From positions 62,001-126,000 of the forward strand of contig DASXES010000135.1 in the NCBI GenBank assembly GCA_036489975.1: 64,000 nucleotides of DNA, read 5' to 3'. Positions 8,215 through 16,508 of the stretch are shown piece by piece; position 1 is the stretch's first letter; each line of letters begins with the position of its first letter. A model generated the notes under the pieces. It saw only the letters and a list, made by a program, of their open reading frames with translations. It was not told where the DNA came from and made no database searches. Source of the stretch: Roseiarcus sp036489975. Lineage in GTDB: Bacteria; Pseudomonadota; Alphaproteobacteria; Rhizobiales; Beijerinckiaceae. A program made the position numbers and the translations under genes.

Positions 8215-8482
8215 ATGGCCCACAGCCCCTATTCGCGCCAACGCGGCCACCCCACTTCGGCGCCGTATCGGCGTGACCCTGTCTGCACCCCCCGCGTCGC
8301 CTCGCGGCGCCAGTCGCGGGCGACGCCGCGAACGCGACGCTCGACTCCCCCCACCAGGCGGCGTCGGAAAGATTAAGGGCGTTTTACAATCTTTGCTCGC
8401 GCCTGCAAACCGTTCTTGGCGGAGCGTACACCATTTCTCGCGACCGTTGCGTCAAGGACACGCAAACATGGTCGACCGTTGG
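8215..8482 (-). promoter_or_regulatory. Intergenic region upstream of bamA, possible promoter
   Basis: This 268-bp stretch between rseP and bamA has no gene. On the minus strand a TTGACG near 8453-8448 could be a -35 box, but no good -10 is seen at 16-18 bp. Envelope operons often carry an internal promoter here. Confidence 0.25.
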
Positions 8483-9625
8483 TTAATTGCCGTTCGTCAC
8501 CAGGCGGAGAAGGTCATGCGAGGTGGTGAACACCACCAGAAGCGCCACCAGGGCGATTCCGATCCGGAGCCCGATTTCCTGGGCCCGTTCGCTCAAGGGA
8601 CGTCCCTTGACGGCCTCGAAGGCGTAGAACGCGAGATGTCCGCCGTCCAGCAGGGGTATCGGCAGCAGATTCATCAGGCCGACCGACACCGAGAACCAGG
8701 CGGCCAGGCTGAACAGCTCCCAAAAGCTGATTTTCGCCATCTCGCCAGCCATCTGTGCTGCGCCGATCAATCCCGACATCTGATCGGTTGATTCCCGCCC
8801 GGCGAAGATCCCAACGACATAGGTCGCGGTCGCCTTGACGATGAACCATTCCTGCGCGCCGCCCCATACGGCGCAGGTCAGGGGGCCGCACCGTTCGACC
8901 TTGGCGTCGCTACGGTCCGACGAGGAGGCGAGCCCGAGATGGCCCATGCGGCGTTTGCCGAACACGCCCTGGTCCACGACGGTGACCCGGGGGGTCGCCG
9001 CAAGGTGGACGTCATGGCCTTGACGCTCGACGACGAAGTCCATTGGCAGACCGGTGCTCATAAGCGTCGATTCTTGAAGCGCTTCAAAGCTATCGATCGG
9101 ATTCCCGTTAATCGACTTTATCAGGTCGCCGGCCTGAAACCCGGCCGCCGCCGCCGGACTCCCCGCCTCGACCCGCCCGATGCGCGGCGTATGTTCGACC
9201 CGGCCAAAGGCCATGAACATGCCGGCGAAAATGACGAGGGCGAGAATGAAATTGGCGACCGGCCCCGCGAGCACGATCGCCGCCCGGTTTCGCAGCGGCT
9301 GCCCCGCCAGCGTCAACGATCGATCGACCCCGCCGGCCTCCGGACCATCGCCCATGCTGGCTGCGTTGGCGTCGCCGTAAAACTTGACATATCCGCCGAG
9401 CGGCAGCGCGCCGACCCGCCAGCGCGTGCCGCGCGAGTCCACCCGGGCGAAAAGCTCAGGGCCGAAGCCGAGTGAAAACGCGTCAATTTTGACGCCGCAC
9501 CATCGGCCGACCAAATAATGTCCGAGCTCATGGACGGATACGATGACGCTCAGAATTATGATGAAAGGGACGACGTACCATCCGAGCCAGCTCAGAAGGT
9601 CCGTGATCGCATGCACTCCCGCCAT
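8483..9625 (-). CDS. rseP: Site-2 protease RseP (MmpA)
   Basis: RseP is an intramembrane zinc metalloprotease that cleaves anti-sigma factors and remnant signal peptides. The 380-residue protein has HELGH (in SVHELGHYLVG) in its first membrane segment, a PDZ domain around residues 120-210 (AGSPAAAAGFQAGD), and the C-terminal LLPIPLLDGGHL motif supplying the third zinc ligand. It lies between dxr and bamA, the usual site. Orthologues in Caulobacter are called MmpA. Confidence 0.94.
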   Translation of the reverse strand: MAGVHAITDLLSWLGWYVVPFIIILSVIVSVHELGHYLVGRWCGVKIDAFSLGFGPELFARVDSRGTRWRVGALPLGGYVKFYGDANAASMGDGPEAGGVDRSLTLAGQPLRNRAAIVLAGPVANFILALVIFAGMFMAFGRVEHTPRIGRVEAGSPAAAAGFQAGDLIKSINGNPIDSFEALQESTLMSTGLPMDFVVERQGHDVHLAATPRVTVVDQGVFGKRRMGHLGLASSSDRSDAKVERCGPLTCAVWGGAQEWFIVKATATYVVGIFAGRESTDQMSGLIGAAQMAGEMAKISFWELFSLAAWFSVSVGLMNLLPIPLLDGGHLAFYAFEAVKGRPLSERAQEIGLRIGIALVALLVVFTTSHDLLRLVTNGN

Positions 9626-9709
9626 CTGCGGCCTCCAATCCCGCCGCCGCTGTCACAGGCCGCCGAACGATGGTTACTGAACGGTTATTAGATTGGCGCA
9701 AGTCAGCGC

Positions 9710-10930
9710 TTACGCCAATAGGCTCACCGTCCTATCTGTGGCGATATGGTGAATTGTCAGAGCTTCCGCAATGTCAGCCGGCGTCCTGACCTCACCCGCG
9801 GCGCTCATCGAGGCGAGCGTTTTCGCGACCAGGGGGGCGATGTCGCCGAAGGCGATTCGCCGGTCGAGAAAGGCTGAAACGGCGATTTCGTTGGCGGCGT
9901 TGAGGGCGGTCGGCGCGCCTCCGCCCGAGCGCAGCGCCTCGATCGCCAGGCGAAGCGCGGGAAAACGCTCAAGGTCCGCGCGCTCGAAGGTCAATCGGCC
10001 GAGCGCGGCAAGGTCGGGAGACCGAACCCCCGACGCGATTCGGTCCGGATAGGCCAAGCAGTGCGCAATCGGCGTGCGCATATCCGGCGACGCCATTCCG
10101 GCGATCAGCGATCCGTCGGCAAAGGCGATGAGCCCATGCACGATCGATTGGGGATGGACGAGGACATCAAGCCGGTCTGCTGGCAGGCCGAACAGGTGGT
10201 GCGCCTCGATCAGTTCGAGTCCCTTGTTCATGAGACCCGCCGAATCGATCGTCACCTTCGGCCCCATCACCCAGTTCGGGTGGGCGAGCGCCTGCTCACG
10301 GGTGGCGCCGGAAATGCGCGTCGCGCTCCATTCCCGGAACGGTCCGCCGGAAGCGGTGATGGTCATCATCTCGATAGCGCCCGGATCGCGCGCGCCGATC
10401 GCCTGAAACAGGGCGTTATGCTCGGAGTCCATCGGCAGAACGACCGACCCCGCGCGGCGCGCCGTCTCCATCACCACGTCGCCGGCGCACACCAGCGTCT
10501 CCTTGTTGGCGAGCGCGACCATCCGCCCGGCGGCGACCGCGGCGAAGGTCGGCCGCAGTCCCGCCGCCCCGACAATCGCAGAAACCACGAGATCCGCCTC
10601 GCGCAGCGCGGCTTCCTCGACCGCCTCCGGACCGGCGGCGATTTCGATGCCCGAACCCGCCAGGCCGGCCTTCAGGTCGGGATAGCCGGCAGGATCGGCG
10701 ATGGCGGCGAATTCGGCGCCGAGCGCGATCGCGCATTTCGCCAGGGCGGTCCCGTCGCGCCCGCTCGCGACCGAAACAACCGAGAACCTGCCTGGCGCGG
10801 CGGCGATGACTTGCGCGCACGACCGTCCGATCGAGCCCGTCGCGCCCAGAATCGACAAGCGCTTGCGGGGCGAACTGGTCTCACGCGCACGCGATGACCG
10901 AGGCTTAACGCCAGCAACAACGCTCACCAT
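9710..10930 (-). CDS. dxr: 1-deoxy-D-xylulose 5-phosphate reductoisomerase
   Basis: Dxr converts DXP to 2-C-methyl-D-erythritol 4-phosphate with NADPH, the committed step of the MEP isoprenoid pathway. The NADPH loop LGATGSIGRS lies near residue 30 and the metal/substrate motif MDSEHNALFQ in the centre. The 406-residue length includes about 20 extra N-terminal residues before RKRLSILGATG, so a downstream start is possible. It overlaps the 3' end of cdsA by 7 bp, which suggests translational coupling and supports an operon. Confidence 0.95.
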   Translation of the reverse strand: MVSVVAGVKPRSSRARETSSPRKRLSILGATGSIGRSCAQVIAAAPGRFSVVSVASGRDGTALAKCAIALGAEFAAIADPAGYPDLKAGLAGSGIEIAAGPEAVEEAALREADLVVSAIVGAAGLRPTFAAVAAGRMVALANKETLVCAGDVVMETARRAGSVVLPMDSEHNALFQAIGARDPGAIEMMTITASGGPFREWSATRISGATREQALAHPNWVMGPKVTIDSAGLMNKGLELIEAHHLFGLPADRLDVLVHPQSIVHGLIAFADGSLIAGMASPDMRTPIAHCLAYPDRIASGVRSPDLAALGRLTFERADLERFPALRLAIEALRSGGGAPTALNAANEIAVSAFLDRRIAFGDIAPLVAKTLASMSAAGEVRTPADIAEALTIHHIATDRTVSLLA

Positions 10931-11796
10931 TGAAACAATCCGCCGCCGATGAATGAACCCCGAGAATTTGCGCTCGCCACCACGGCGGCGAAAACCGACG
11001 CGGCCACGAAAGCGTCGAGCCGGTCCATCAGGCCGCCGTGGCCAGGAATGAGGCTGCTCGAGTCCTTGACGCCGAACCGGCGCTTGACCCCGGATTCGAA
11101 CAGGTCGCCAAGCTCAGACACGATTGCGGTCACAAGCCCGAGGCCAAACAACGCCCCGGGCCGATTGGTCCACGCCGCGAGCGCGAGGCCGAGGATGGCC
11201 CCGGCGAGCGCGCCAATGATCGCGCCGGCCCAGGTCTTGCCAGGCGAGACGCTTGGCCAAAGCCGCGGGCCTCCGATCAGCCGTCCGCCGAAATAGGCGG
11301 CGATGTCGGCTCCCCAGACGACCGCGAACAGCCACGAAATGGCGACGAGGCCGAAGCTTGGGCTCAGTCTGAGCAGCACGACGCTGGCGACGAGCACGCC
11401 GGCGTAAACCGCGCCCGCTGCGGCCCAGGCCCCTTGCCTCCGCCCGGTCAGCCAGCCGACGGCGGCGGCGCCTAGCGCGAGCGCCGCGATGGCGCCGGGA
11501 ATCGAATTATGCAGCGCGAACAGCGCGGCGAGGGCGACCATCACGCCGCCGGCCGCCACCCGCTCGGTGAGCCTCGCCCCACCGACCAGCCGCTGCCACT
11601 CCCACAGGACGACCATCGACGCCAGCCACCAAAAGAGCGCGAAGATGAAGCCGCCGATCCACGCTGTCGCCAGCGCAAGACTTCCCATGGCGACGGCCGC
11701 CGCCGCGCGCGGCATGAGGTCCGAGCCGAACGGCCCGCGCGGTCCGCTCGGCGCCGACCTGATTGCTGAACGCTCCCCGCTCGCCGCCACGCGCAC
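10924..11796 (-). CDS. cdsA: Phosphatidate cytidylyltransferase
   Basis: CdsA makes CDP-diacylglycerol from CTP and phosphatidic acid in the inner membrane. The protein is very hydrophobic and carries the CDP-diglyceride synthetase signature near its C-terminus (KRRFGVKDSSSLIPGHGG then DRLDA). I chose the GTG at 11796, four bases after the uppS stop. The first ATG (11715, MPRAAAAVAM) is the alternative and would remove 27 residues before the first membrane helix. Neighbours uppS and dxr share its strand and operon. Confidence 0.92.
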   Translation of the reverse strand: MRVAASGERSAIRSAPSGPRGPFGSDLMPRAAAAVAMGSLALATAWIGGFIFALFWWLASMVVLWEWQRLVGGARLTERVAAGGVMVALAALFALHNSIPGAIAALALGAAAVGWLTGRRQGAWAAAGAVYAGVLVASVVLLRLSPSFGLVAISWLFAVVWGADIAAYFGGRLIGGPRLWPSVSPGKTWAGAIIGALAGAILGLALAAWTNRPGALFGLGLVTAIVSELGDLFESGVKRRFGVKDSSSLIPGHGGLMDRLDAFVAASVFAAVVASANSRGSFIGGGLFQW

Positions 11797-11800
11797 GTCC

Positions 11801-12559
11801 TCACGAGGCCGATTTGACGGCGGCAGGCTCGACGAGCGCGCCGAACCGCCGTTCCCGCGCCGCATATTGGTCAAGCGCGGAGAGGAAGGCCGCGTCGTCA
11901 AAATCGGGCCACAGAATGGGAAGGAAGACGAGTTCGGCGTAGGCCGCCTGCCAGAGCAGGAAGTTCGACAAGCGCATTTCGCCGGAAGTGCGGATTATGA
12001 GATCGGGATCGGGAAGGCCGGCCGTATCGAGCCGCTCGGCGAATTCGTCTGCGCCGATAGCCAGCGCGTCAAGGCGCCCGTCGCGTATGTCGATTGCGAG
12101 GCGCCGCGCCGCCTCGACGATCTCCCGGCGCCCGCCGTAGTTGAACGCCACCGTCAGCGTCAGTCCGCGGTTTTTGGCGGTCAGCGTTTCGGCCTCGACG
12201 AGGAGTCCCACGATGTCGCGCGACAGATTGCCCCGTTCGCCGATGATTCTGACCTTGACGCCGTTGGCGTTAAGTTCGGCGAGATCGTCACGGATGAACC
12301 GCTTGAGCAGGCCCATCAGCATCGCCACTTCCTCCGGCGGACGGCTCCAGTTCTCCGACGAGAAGCTGTAGACGGTGAGGAACTGCACGCCGCGATCGAT
12401 CGCGGAACGGACGACCCGGCGCACCGCCTCGACGCCCCGCCGATGACCCTCGAAGCGCGGCAGGCCGCGCGACTTCGCCCAGCGGCCGTTGCCGTCCATG
12501 ATGATGGCGACGTGGGCCGGCGTCAGAGCCGAACTGGAAGTCGAGCGGTGATGATGCAT
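11801..12559 (-). CDS. uppS: Undecaprenyl diphosphate synthase
   Basis: UppS extends farnesyl diphosphate with eight cis-isoprene units to make the lipid carrier of cell-wall synthesis. The ATG at 12559 (MHHHRSTSSSAL) gives 252 residues. The catalytic IIMDGNGRWA motif with the Mg-binding aspartate is near residue 21, and the later motifs FSSENWSRP, FNYGGRREI and RTSGEMRLSNF are present. It lies 28 bp after frr and 4 bp before cdsA. Confidence 0.95.
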   Translation of the reverse strand: MHHHRSTSSSALTPAHVAIIMDGNGRWAKSRGLPRFEGHRRGVEAVRRVVRSAIDRGVQFLTVYSFSSENWSRPPEEVAMLMGLLKRFIRDDLAELNANGVKVRIIGERGNLSRDIVGLLVEAETLTAKNRGLTLTVAFNYGGRREIVEAARRLAIDIRDGRLDALAIGADEFAERLDTAGLPDPDLIIRTSGEMRLSNFLLWQAAYAELVFLPILWPDFDDAAFLSALDQYAARERRFGALVEPAAVKSAS

Positions 12560-12587
12560 GAGGACCCCGGTCAAGGACGGCGATCGC

Positions 12588-13163
12588 CTAGACCTGCATG
12601 ATCTCCTTTTCCTTTGCGGCCAGGGAAGCGTCGATCTCCTGAATGGCCTGATCTGTCGCCTTCTGCACTTCCGCCTCCTGGCGCTTTTCTTCATCCTCGC
12701 TGATCGCGTGCTCCTTTAAGAGCTTCTTGAGCGTATCGATTCCGTCGCGACGCACGTGCCGCACCGCGACGCGCGCGTCCTCGCTGTACTTGTGGGCGAT
12801 CTTGACCATTTCCTTGCGCCGCTGCTCGTTGAGTTCCGGAATGCGGATGCGCAGGACAGCCCCCTCGACCGTTGGACTGAGGCCGAGGTTCGCGTCCCGG
12901 ATCGCCTTGTCGACCCCCTGCACCATGCTCTTGTCCCATACCGAAACGGAGAGCGCCCGCGGCTCTGGGACACTGATCGTGGCCACCTGAGCGAGCGGCA
13001 TCCGCTGCCCATAAGCCTCGACATGCACCGGCTCGAGCAGGCTCGCGCTGGCGCGGCCGGTGCGCAAACCGCCAAGCTCGTGCTTAAGCGTCGCGTGGGT
13101 GGCCTGCATGCGGCGTTTAAGTTCCGCAAGGTCGAGTTGAGGCAGTTGCGCCATGTGCGTCAC
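12588..13163 (-). CDS. frr: Ribosome recycling factor
   Basis: RRF splits post-termination ribosomes together with EF-G. The 191-residue product (or 188 from the internal ATG at 13154) has the coiled-coil three-helix bundle and the signature GLRTGRASASLLEPVHVEAYG. In most alphaproteobacteria frr follows tsf and pyrH; here the upstream gene is a DUF502 protein, so the operon seems to begin at frr and pyrH must be elsewhere or beyond this region. Confidence 0.95.
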   Translation of the reverse strand: MTHMAQLPQLDLAELKRRMQATHATLKHELGGLRTGRASASLLEPVHVEAYGQRMPLAQVATISVPEPRALSVSVWDKSMVQGVDKAIRDANLGLSPTVEGAVLRIRIPELNEQRRKEMVKIAHKYSEDARVAVRHVRRDGIDTLKKLLKEHAISEDEEKRQEAEVQKATDQAIQEIDASLAAKEKEIMQV

Positions 13164-13357
13164 ACAAATAGTGCTGGGTCGCCCTGGGGCGAGCCAGCGG
13201 CCAAAAAGCGATTCATACGGCGATATTCCGCCCGCCGCCTCATTAGCATAAGCTTAGCGCACTAACAGCGTCCAAAGAAGGGCGGCGGGCCGCGCCGCCG
13301 GCGGGAACCCGCCAGCATCGCCCGGCCGGCCGCTTCTCACGGCCCGCGCCCGACCCT

Positions 13358-14065
13358 TCACGTCTCCATCGGCGCCGTCGCGAGCTTCGCCGCTTCCGCC
13401 ATTGCGGCGAGGGCGGCCTGGTTTTGCGGCTGGATAAGCCCCGCCGACATGACAAGCTTCGCGCCTTCGTCGGCGGAAATCGGCAATTCGATCACTTCGT
13501 CCGCCGGCACGTAGAAAAAGAAGCCTGTGGTCGGATTGGGTGTGCACGGCATGAAGGCCGAGATCATCGGCTTCTTACCCGGCAGCGCCCCCGCGATGAT
13601 CTCGGACGGCGCCGAGGAGATGAAGACGATCGACCAGCTGCCCTTGACCGGAAACTCGACTAGCCCGACCTTGCGGAACTGGCTGCCTGACTGGCTGAAA
13701 ATGGTCTCGAACACCTGCTTCAGGCCCTTGTAGACGCCGCGAACGAGCGGCATGCGGTCGAGCATCGCCTCGCCGAACCTGACCAGCGAACGGCCGACGA
13801 AATTGGCGGTGAGGAACCCCAGCAGGGTGAGCCCCGCAAGCGCGATGACGACGCCGAAGCCCGGAACGTGGAACGGCAGATAATCGTCGGGCCAGAGGCT
13901 CCTCGGCAGCCAGGGTCTGACCCAGTTGTCGATCGTGTCGATGACCCACCAGGCGATATAGGCGGTCGCCGCAATGGGCCCGAATACGACGAGCCCGGTG
14001 AAGAACCAGGAGCGAAGCCGCTGGGCGAGCGTGCGGTGGACCGGCGGCGCGAAGGGATCGGACAT
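13358..14065 (-). CDS. DUF502 family inner-membrane protein
   Basis: A 235-residue membrane protein starting at the ATG at 14065. It has two N-terminal hydrophobic helices (WFFTGLVVFGPIAATAYIAW and VVIALAGLTLLGFLTANFVG), then the conserved LVRGVYKGLKQVFE and a C-terminal soluble region with GFFFYVPADEVIELP. This is the pattern of DUF502 proteins, whose role in bacteria is not well defined. It is cotranscribed in direction with frr, 194 bp upstream. A GC-rich hairpin near 13300-13313 may separate the two units. Confidence 0.85.
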   Translation of the reverse strand: MSDPFAPPVHRTLAQRLRSWFFTGLVVFGPIAATAYIAWWVIDTIDNWVRPWLPRSLWPDDYLPFHVPGFGVVIALAGLTLLGFLTANFVGRSLVRFGEAMLDRMPLVRGVYKGLKQVFETIFSQSGSQFRKVGLVEFPVKGSWSIVFISSAPSEIIAGALPGKKPMISAFMPCTPNPTTGFFFYVPADEVIELPISADEGAKLVMSAGLIQPQNQAALAAMAEAAKLATAPMET

Positions 14066-14481
14066 GCGTATCTCAGCGCGGTGCGCGCGCCGACCAAGAT
14101 GGCGGCTGGCGGGGCCTGTTGCAAGGCGGCGCCCAGGCGGGGAAGGCCGACCGCGACCTGTCGCCGCCGCGCCCGCGGCCGCGACCCGCCTCGGCCCAGG
14201 CCAGCGGACCGCCGTGCGCGGCCGAATACAACCGGCGGCGCGCTGAGCGCAAGTACGCGCCGGCGGACGCTGGATGTCCGCCGGGTCGAGACCAAAGCTC
14301 GACAGAAAAAGCGAGGGAAACGCGGCTCCGTTGAACGCCGCCCACCCTCGGAAGCAAGGCCGCGAGCGCGGTTGTGGGTTTACGATATACGGTATATTTC
14401 TTGCACGGATCGCGCGGCGGGTTGGATGAGCGAGAACGCCATGGCGGCCTTCGGAACATGCGGATTTGTGGAGCAGAGCCG
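14066..14481. other. Non-coding gap between divergent genes with an ATATAC dyad
   Basis: No convincing gene is present in these 416 bp, which separate the DUF502 gene (minus) from the binding-protein gene at 14482 (plus). Short frames on both strands have no recognisable product. The only local AT-rich patch, 14381-14400, contains a perfect dyad listed separately, about 85 bp before the start codon. Confidence 0.5.
14385..14397 (+). promoter_or_regulatory. Candidate operator ATATAC-G-GTATAT
   Basis: A perfect 6+1+6 dyad lies upstream of the binding-protein gene starting at 14482. The shape resembles operators of GntR-family repressors, but no such gene is adjacent. A similar AT dyad occurs at 19144-19154 upstream of the SMP-30 gene at the other end of this small catabolic block. 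Confidence 0.35.
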
Positions 14482-16041
14482 ATGAAGATTTTCGTTCGCG
14501 CAGCGTTTCTCGGAGCGTTGCTTCTCGGATCGACCAACCTGTTGGGAGTCGCTGACGCGCTCGCTGATCCTCAGAAGGGCGGCAACCTCGTTTACGACCT
14601 GGTGTCGGGGCCGGGGACCCTCGATCCCTACGTGTCGAGCAGCGCCGTCGAACTCGAAGTGATCCACCATATTTTCGAGCCGCTCGTGACGATTGGTGAA
14701 CACTATGAAACCGCACCGACGCTTGCATCCAAGATCGACATAAGTCCCGACGCCAAGACCTTCACCTTCAAGCTCCGCGACGGCGTCAAGTTTCAGAACG
14801 GTAAAGTCATGACTTCGGCGGACGTCGTCGCATCCTTCGAGCGCTATCGCCGCGTAAGCCCCAACGCGAAAGTCTTCACCGACGTCGAAAGCTATTCGGC
14901 GCCGGACTCATCGACGTTTGTCGTGAAGCTCAGCAAGCCGAATGCGGTGTTCGTCGATATTCTCAAGAGTCCGGTCTACCCGTTTGAAATCCTCCCTGCC
15001 GAGGAGAAGGACAAGGCGCCGCGAGAGATCGATATCATCGGAACCGGGCCTTACGAGCTTGGAGAGTGGGTCAAGGACAGCCATCTCGTGCTCAAGCGGT
15101 TCGACGACTATACGCCGAACGAGAGCTACAAAGGCCTGGATGGATTTGGGGGCAATCGGACGGCGTATCTCGATACGATCCGCTACAATTTCGTGCCCGA
15201 AGCCAATGCGCGGGTCGCCGCGCTGCAGGCGGGCGAAGCCGACGTCGTCGCCAGCATTCCCCCCGACCTCGCGAAACGATTCGAAGGCAACCCCGACATC
15301 GAGGTGCAAACGATCATTCCATATTGCATGCAGGTCTACGTGGTGAACACACAGCAAGGCCCGACCAAGAGTCCGCTCGTCCGGCAGGCGATCGAGGCCG
15401 TCGTCAATGCAGACGACATTACTGCGGCGATGGGGCTCGTCGACAAGCTCGATCACTCCCTTGTCTATCCGTTCAGCCCTTATTATCAGGGCGATGCGAT
15501 GAAGCCCTATTACAGTCAGAACAACCCGGATAAGGCGAGAAAACTCCTGGAGCAGGCCGGCTACAAGGGCGAGGAGATCGTCCTGCAGACGTCGGCCAAT
15601 TACCCAAGCTTCCGTGATGCGATCCTTGTTCTGTCCGAGGAAATGAAGGCGGCTGGCATGAATGCGAAGGTCGACGTCGTCGACTGGACCACGAATGCAA
15701 CCAACATGCAGCGCGGGACCGGAACGTGGAACGTCTCGACCACCGGCTTTTGTTCAAATCCCTTGCTGGGCCCACAGCAATGGCGCGTGATGTTCTACAC
15801 GTTTCCCCACGTGCAGAACGACACCGTTCTCGATGCGGCTTACGACAAGTTCTACACTTCGCTCGATATCAACGACCGCAAGGCCGCATGGGACGTCATC
15901 GAAAAGCGCGTGCTCGACCAAGCCTACATGATCAAGATCGCGGACATGGGCGATTTGCGCGCCTTCAACAAGAAGAAGGTCGAGAACTTCGTTCCCTACT
16001 ATCTGCCGCGCTTCTGGAATGTCTGGATGAAGCATCCCTAG
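14482..16041 (+). CDS. ABC transporter substrate-binding protein, family 5 (oligopeptide/opine type)
   Basis: A 519-residue periplasmic binding protein. The N-terminus MKIFVRAAFLGALLLG is a signal peptide, with probable cleavage after ADALA. The mature part has the family 5 features: SAVELEVIHHIFEPL near residue 60, IDISPDAKTFTFKLRDGVKFQNG near 95-120 and YPFEILPAEE. Family members bind di- and oligopeptides, nickel, opines or glutathione; the ligand is not predictable. No permease genes follow. Instead a decayed ATPase fragment of an unrelated (RbsA-type) transporter is next. It may work with permeases elsewhere or be an orphan. Confidence 0.85.
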   Translation: MKIFVRAAFLGALLLGSTNLLGVADALADPQKGGNLVYDLVSGPGTLDPYVSSSAVELEVIHHIFEPLVTIGEHYETAPTLASKIDISPDAKTFTFKLRDGVKFQNGKVMTSADVVASFERYRRVSPNAKVFTDVESYSAPDSSTFVVKLSKPNAVFVDILKSPVYPFEILPAEEKDKAPREIDIIGTGPYELGEWVKDSHLVLKRFDDYTPNESYKGLDGFGGNRTAYLDTIRYNFVPEANARVAALQAGEADVVASIPPDLAKRFEGNPDIEVQTIIPYCMQVYVVNTQQGPTKSPLVRQAIEAVVNADDITAAMGLVDKLDHSLVYPFSPYYQGDAMKPYYSQNNPDKARKLLEQAGYKGEEIVLQTSANYPSFRDAILVLSEEMKAAGMNAKVDVVDWTTNATNMQRGTGTWNVSTTGFCSNPLLGPQQWRVMFYTFPHVQNDTVLDAAYDKFYTSLDINDRKAAWDVIEKRVLDQAYMIKIADMGDLRAFNKKKVENFVPYYLPRFWNVWMKHP

Positions 16042-16099
16042 CAGCCTGGGCGAGCGCCGCGCCCACGTCCGCGGTCGTGCCTCAGCGAGACTTCAAGTC

Positions 16100-16395
16100 G
16101 AGGCCCTGGCGCCCGCCCCGGACCTCAGCGTCAGCGGCAATCTGTTCATCGGCCGGGAACAACTTGTTCCTTCGCTGGCATGGTGCGGTTGGCTGGCCCG
16201 TCGCAGCATCGAGCGGCGGTGCGCCGAGGAGCTTGCGCGGCTCTCCATCCGCATCCGCTCCGTCCGCTTGCGCCGCCGCTCGCTCCCCTGAGGCCGGCGG
16301 CAGGGCATAGCGATCGCGCGCGACGTCGTCTGGAGTTCCAAGGCGCTGCTGTTGGATGAGCCTACGGCGGCGCTCGGCGTCACGCGCTCATCCAC
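16100..16395 (+). pseudogene. Remnant of RbsA-type sugar ABC transporter ATPase
   Basis: One frame reads EALAPAPDLSVSGNLFIGRE, then RRSIERRCAEELARLSIRI, an in-frame TGA where the LSGGQ signature should be, and RQGIAIARDVVWSSKALLLD followed by EPTAALGV. These are the Q-loop to Walker B parts of a ribose/monosaccharide-type ATPase, with the spacing disturbed. No Walker A or start is found, and the frame decays after EPTAALGV. It is clearly broken and probably marks a lost transporter operon. Confidence 0.75.
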
Positions 16396-16508
16396 CGCAA
16401 GCGGGTGTCGAACGAAACGCAAACGGCGATCATCGACGAGGCGTTCGCCACGCTTGCCGCGTCCGCCCGAAGGAATCGAACGCCGCCAATGCGTGAGTCG
16501 TGCCCCCT

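Noticed and set aside
14073..14537. Minus-strand 154-codon frame upstream of the DUF502 gene
   Set aside because: It overlaps the start of the binding-protein gene antisense and has no family resemblance or plausible start.
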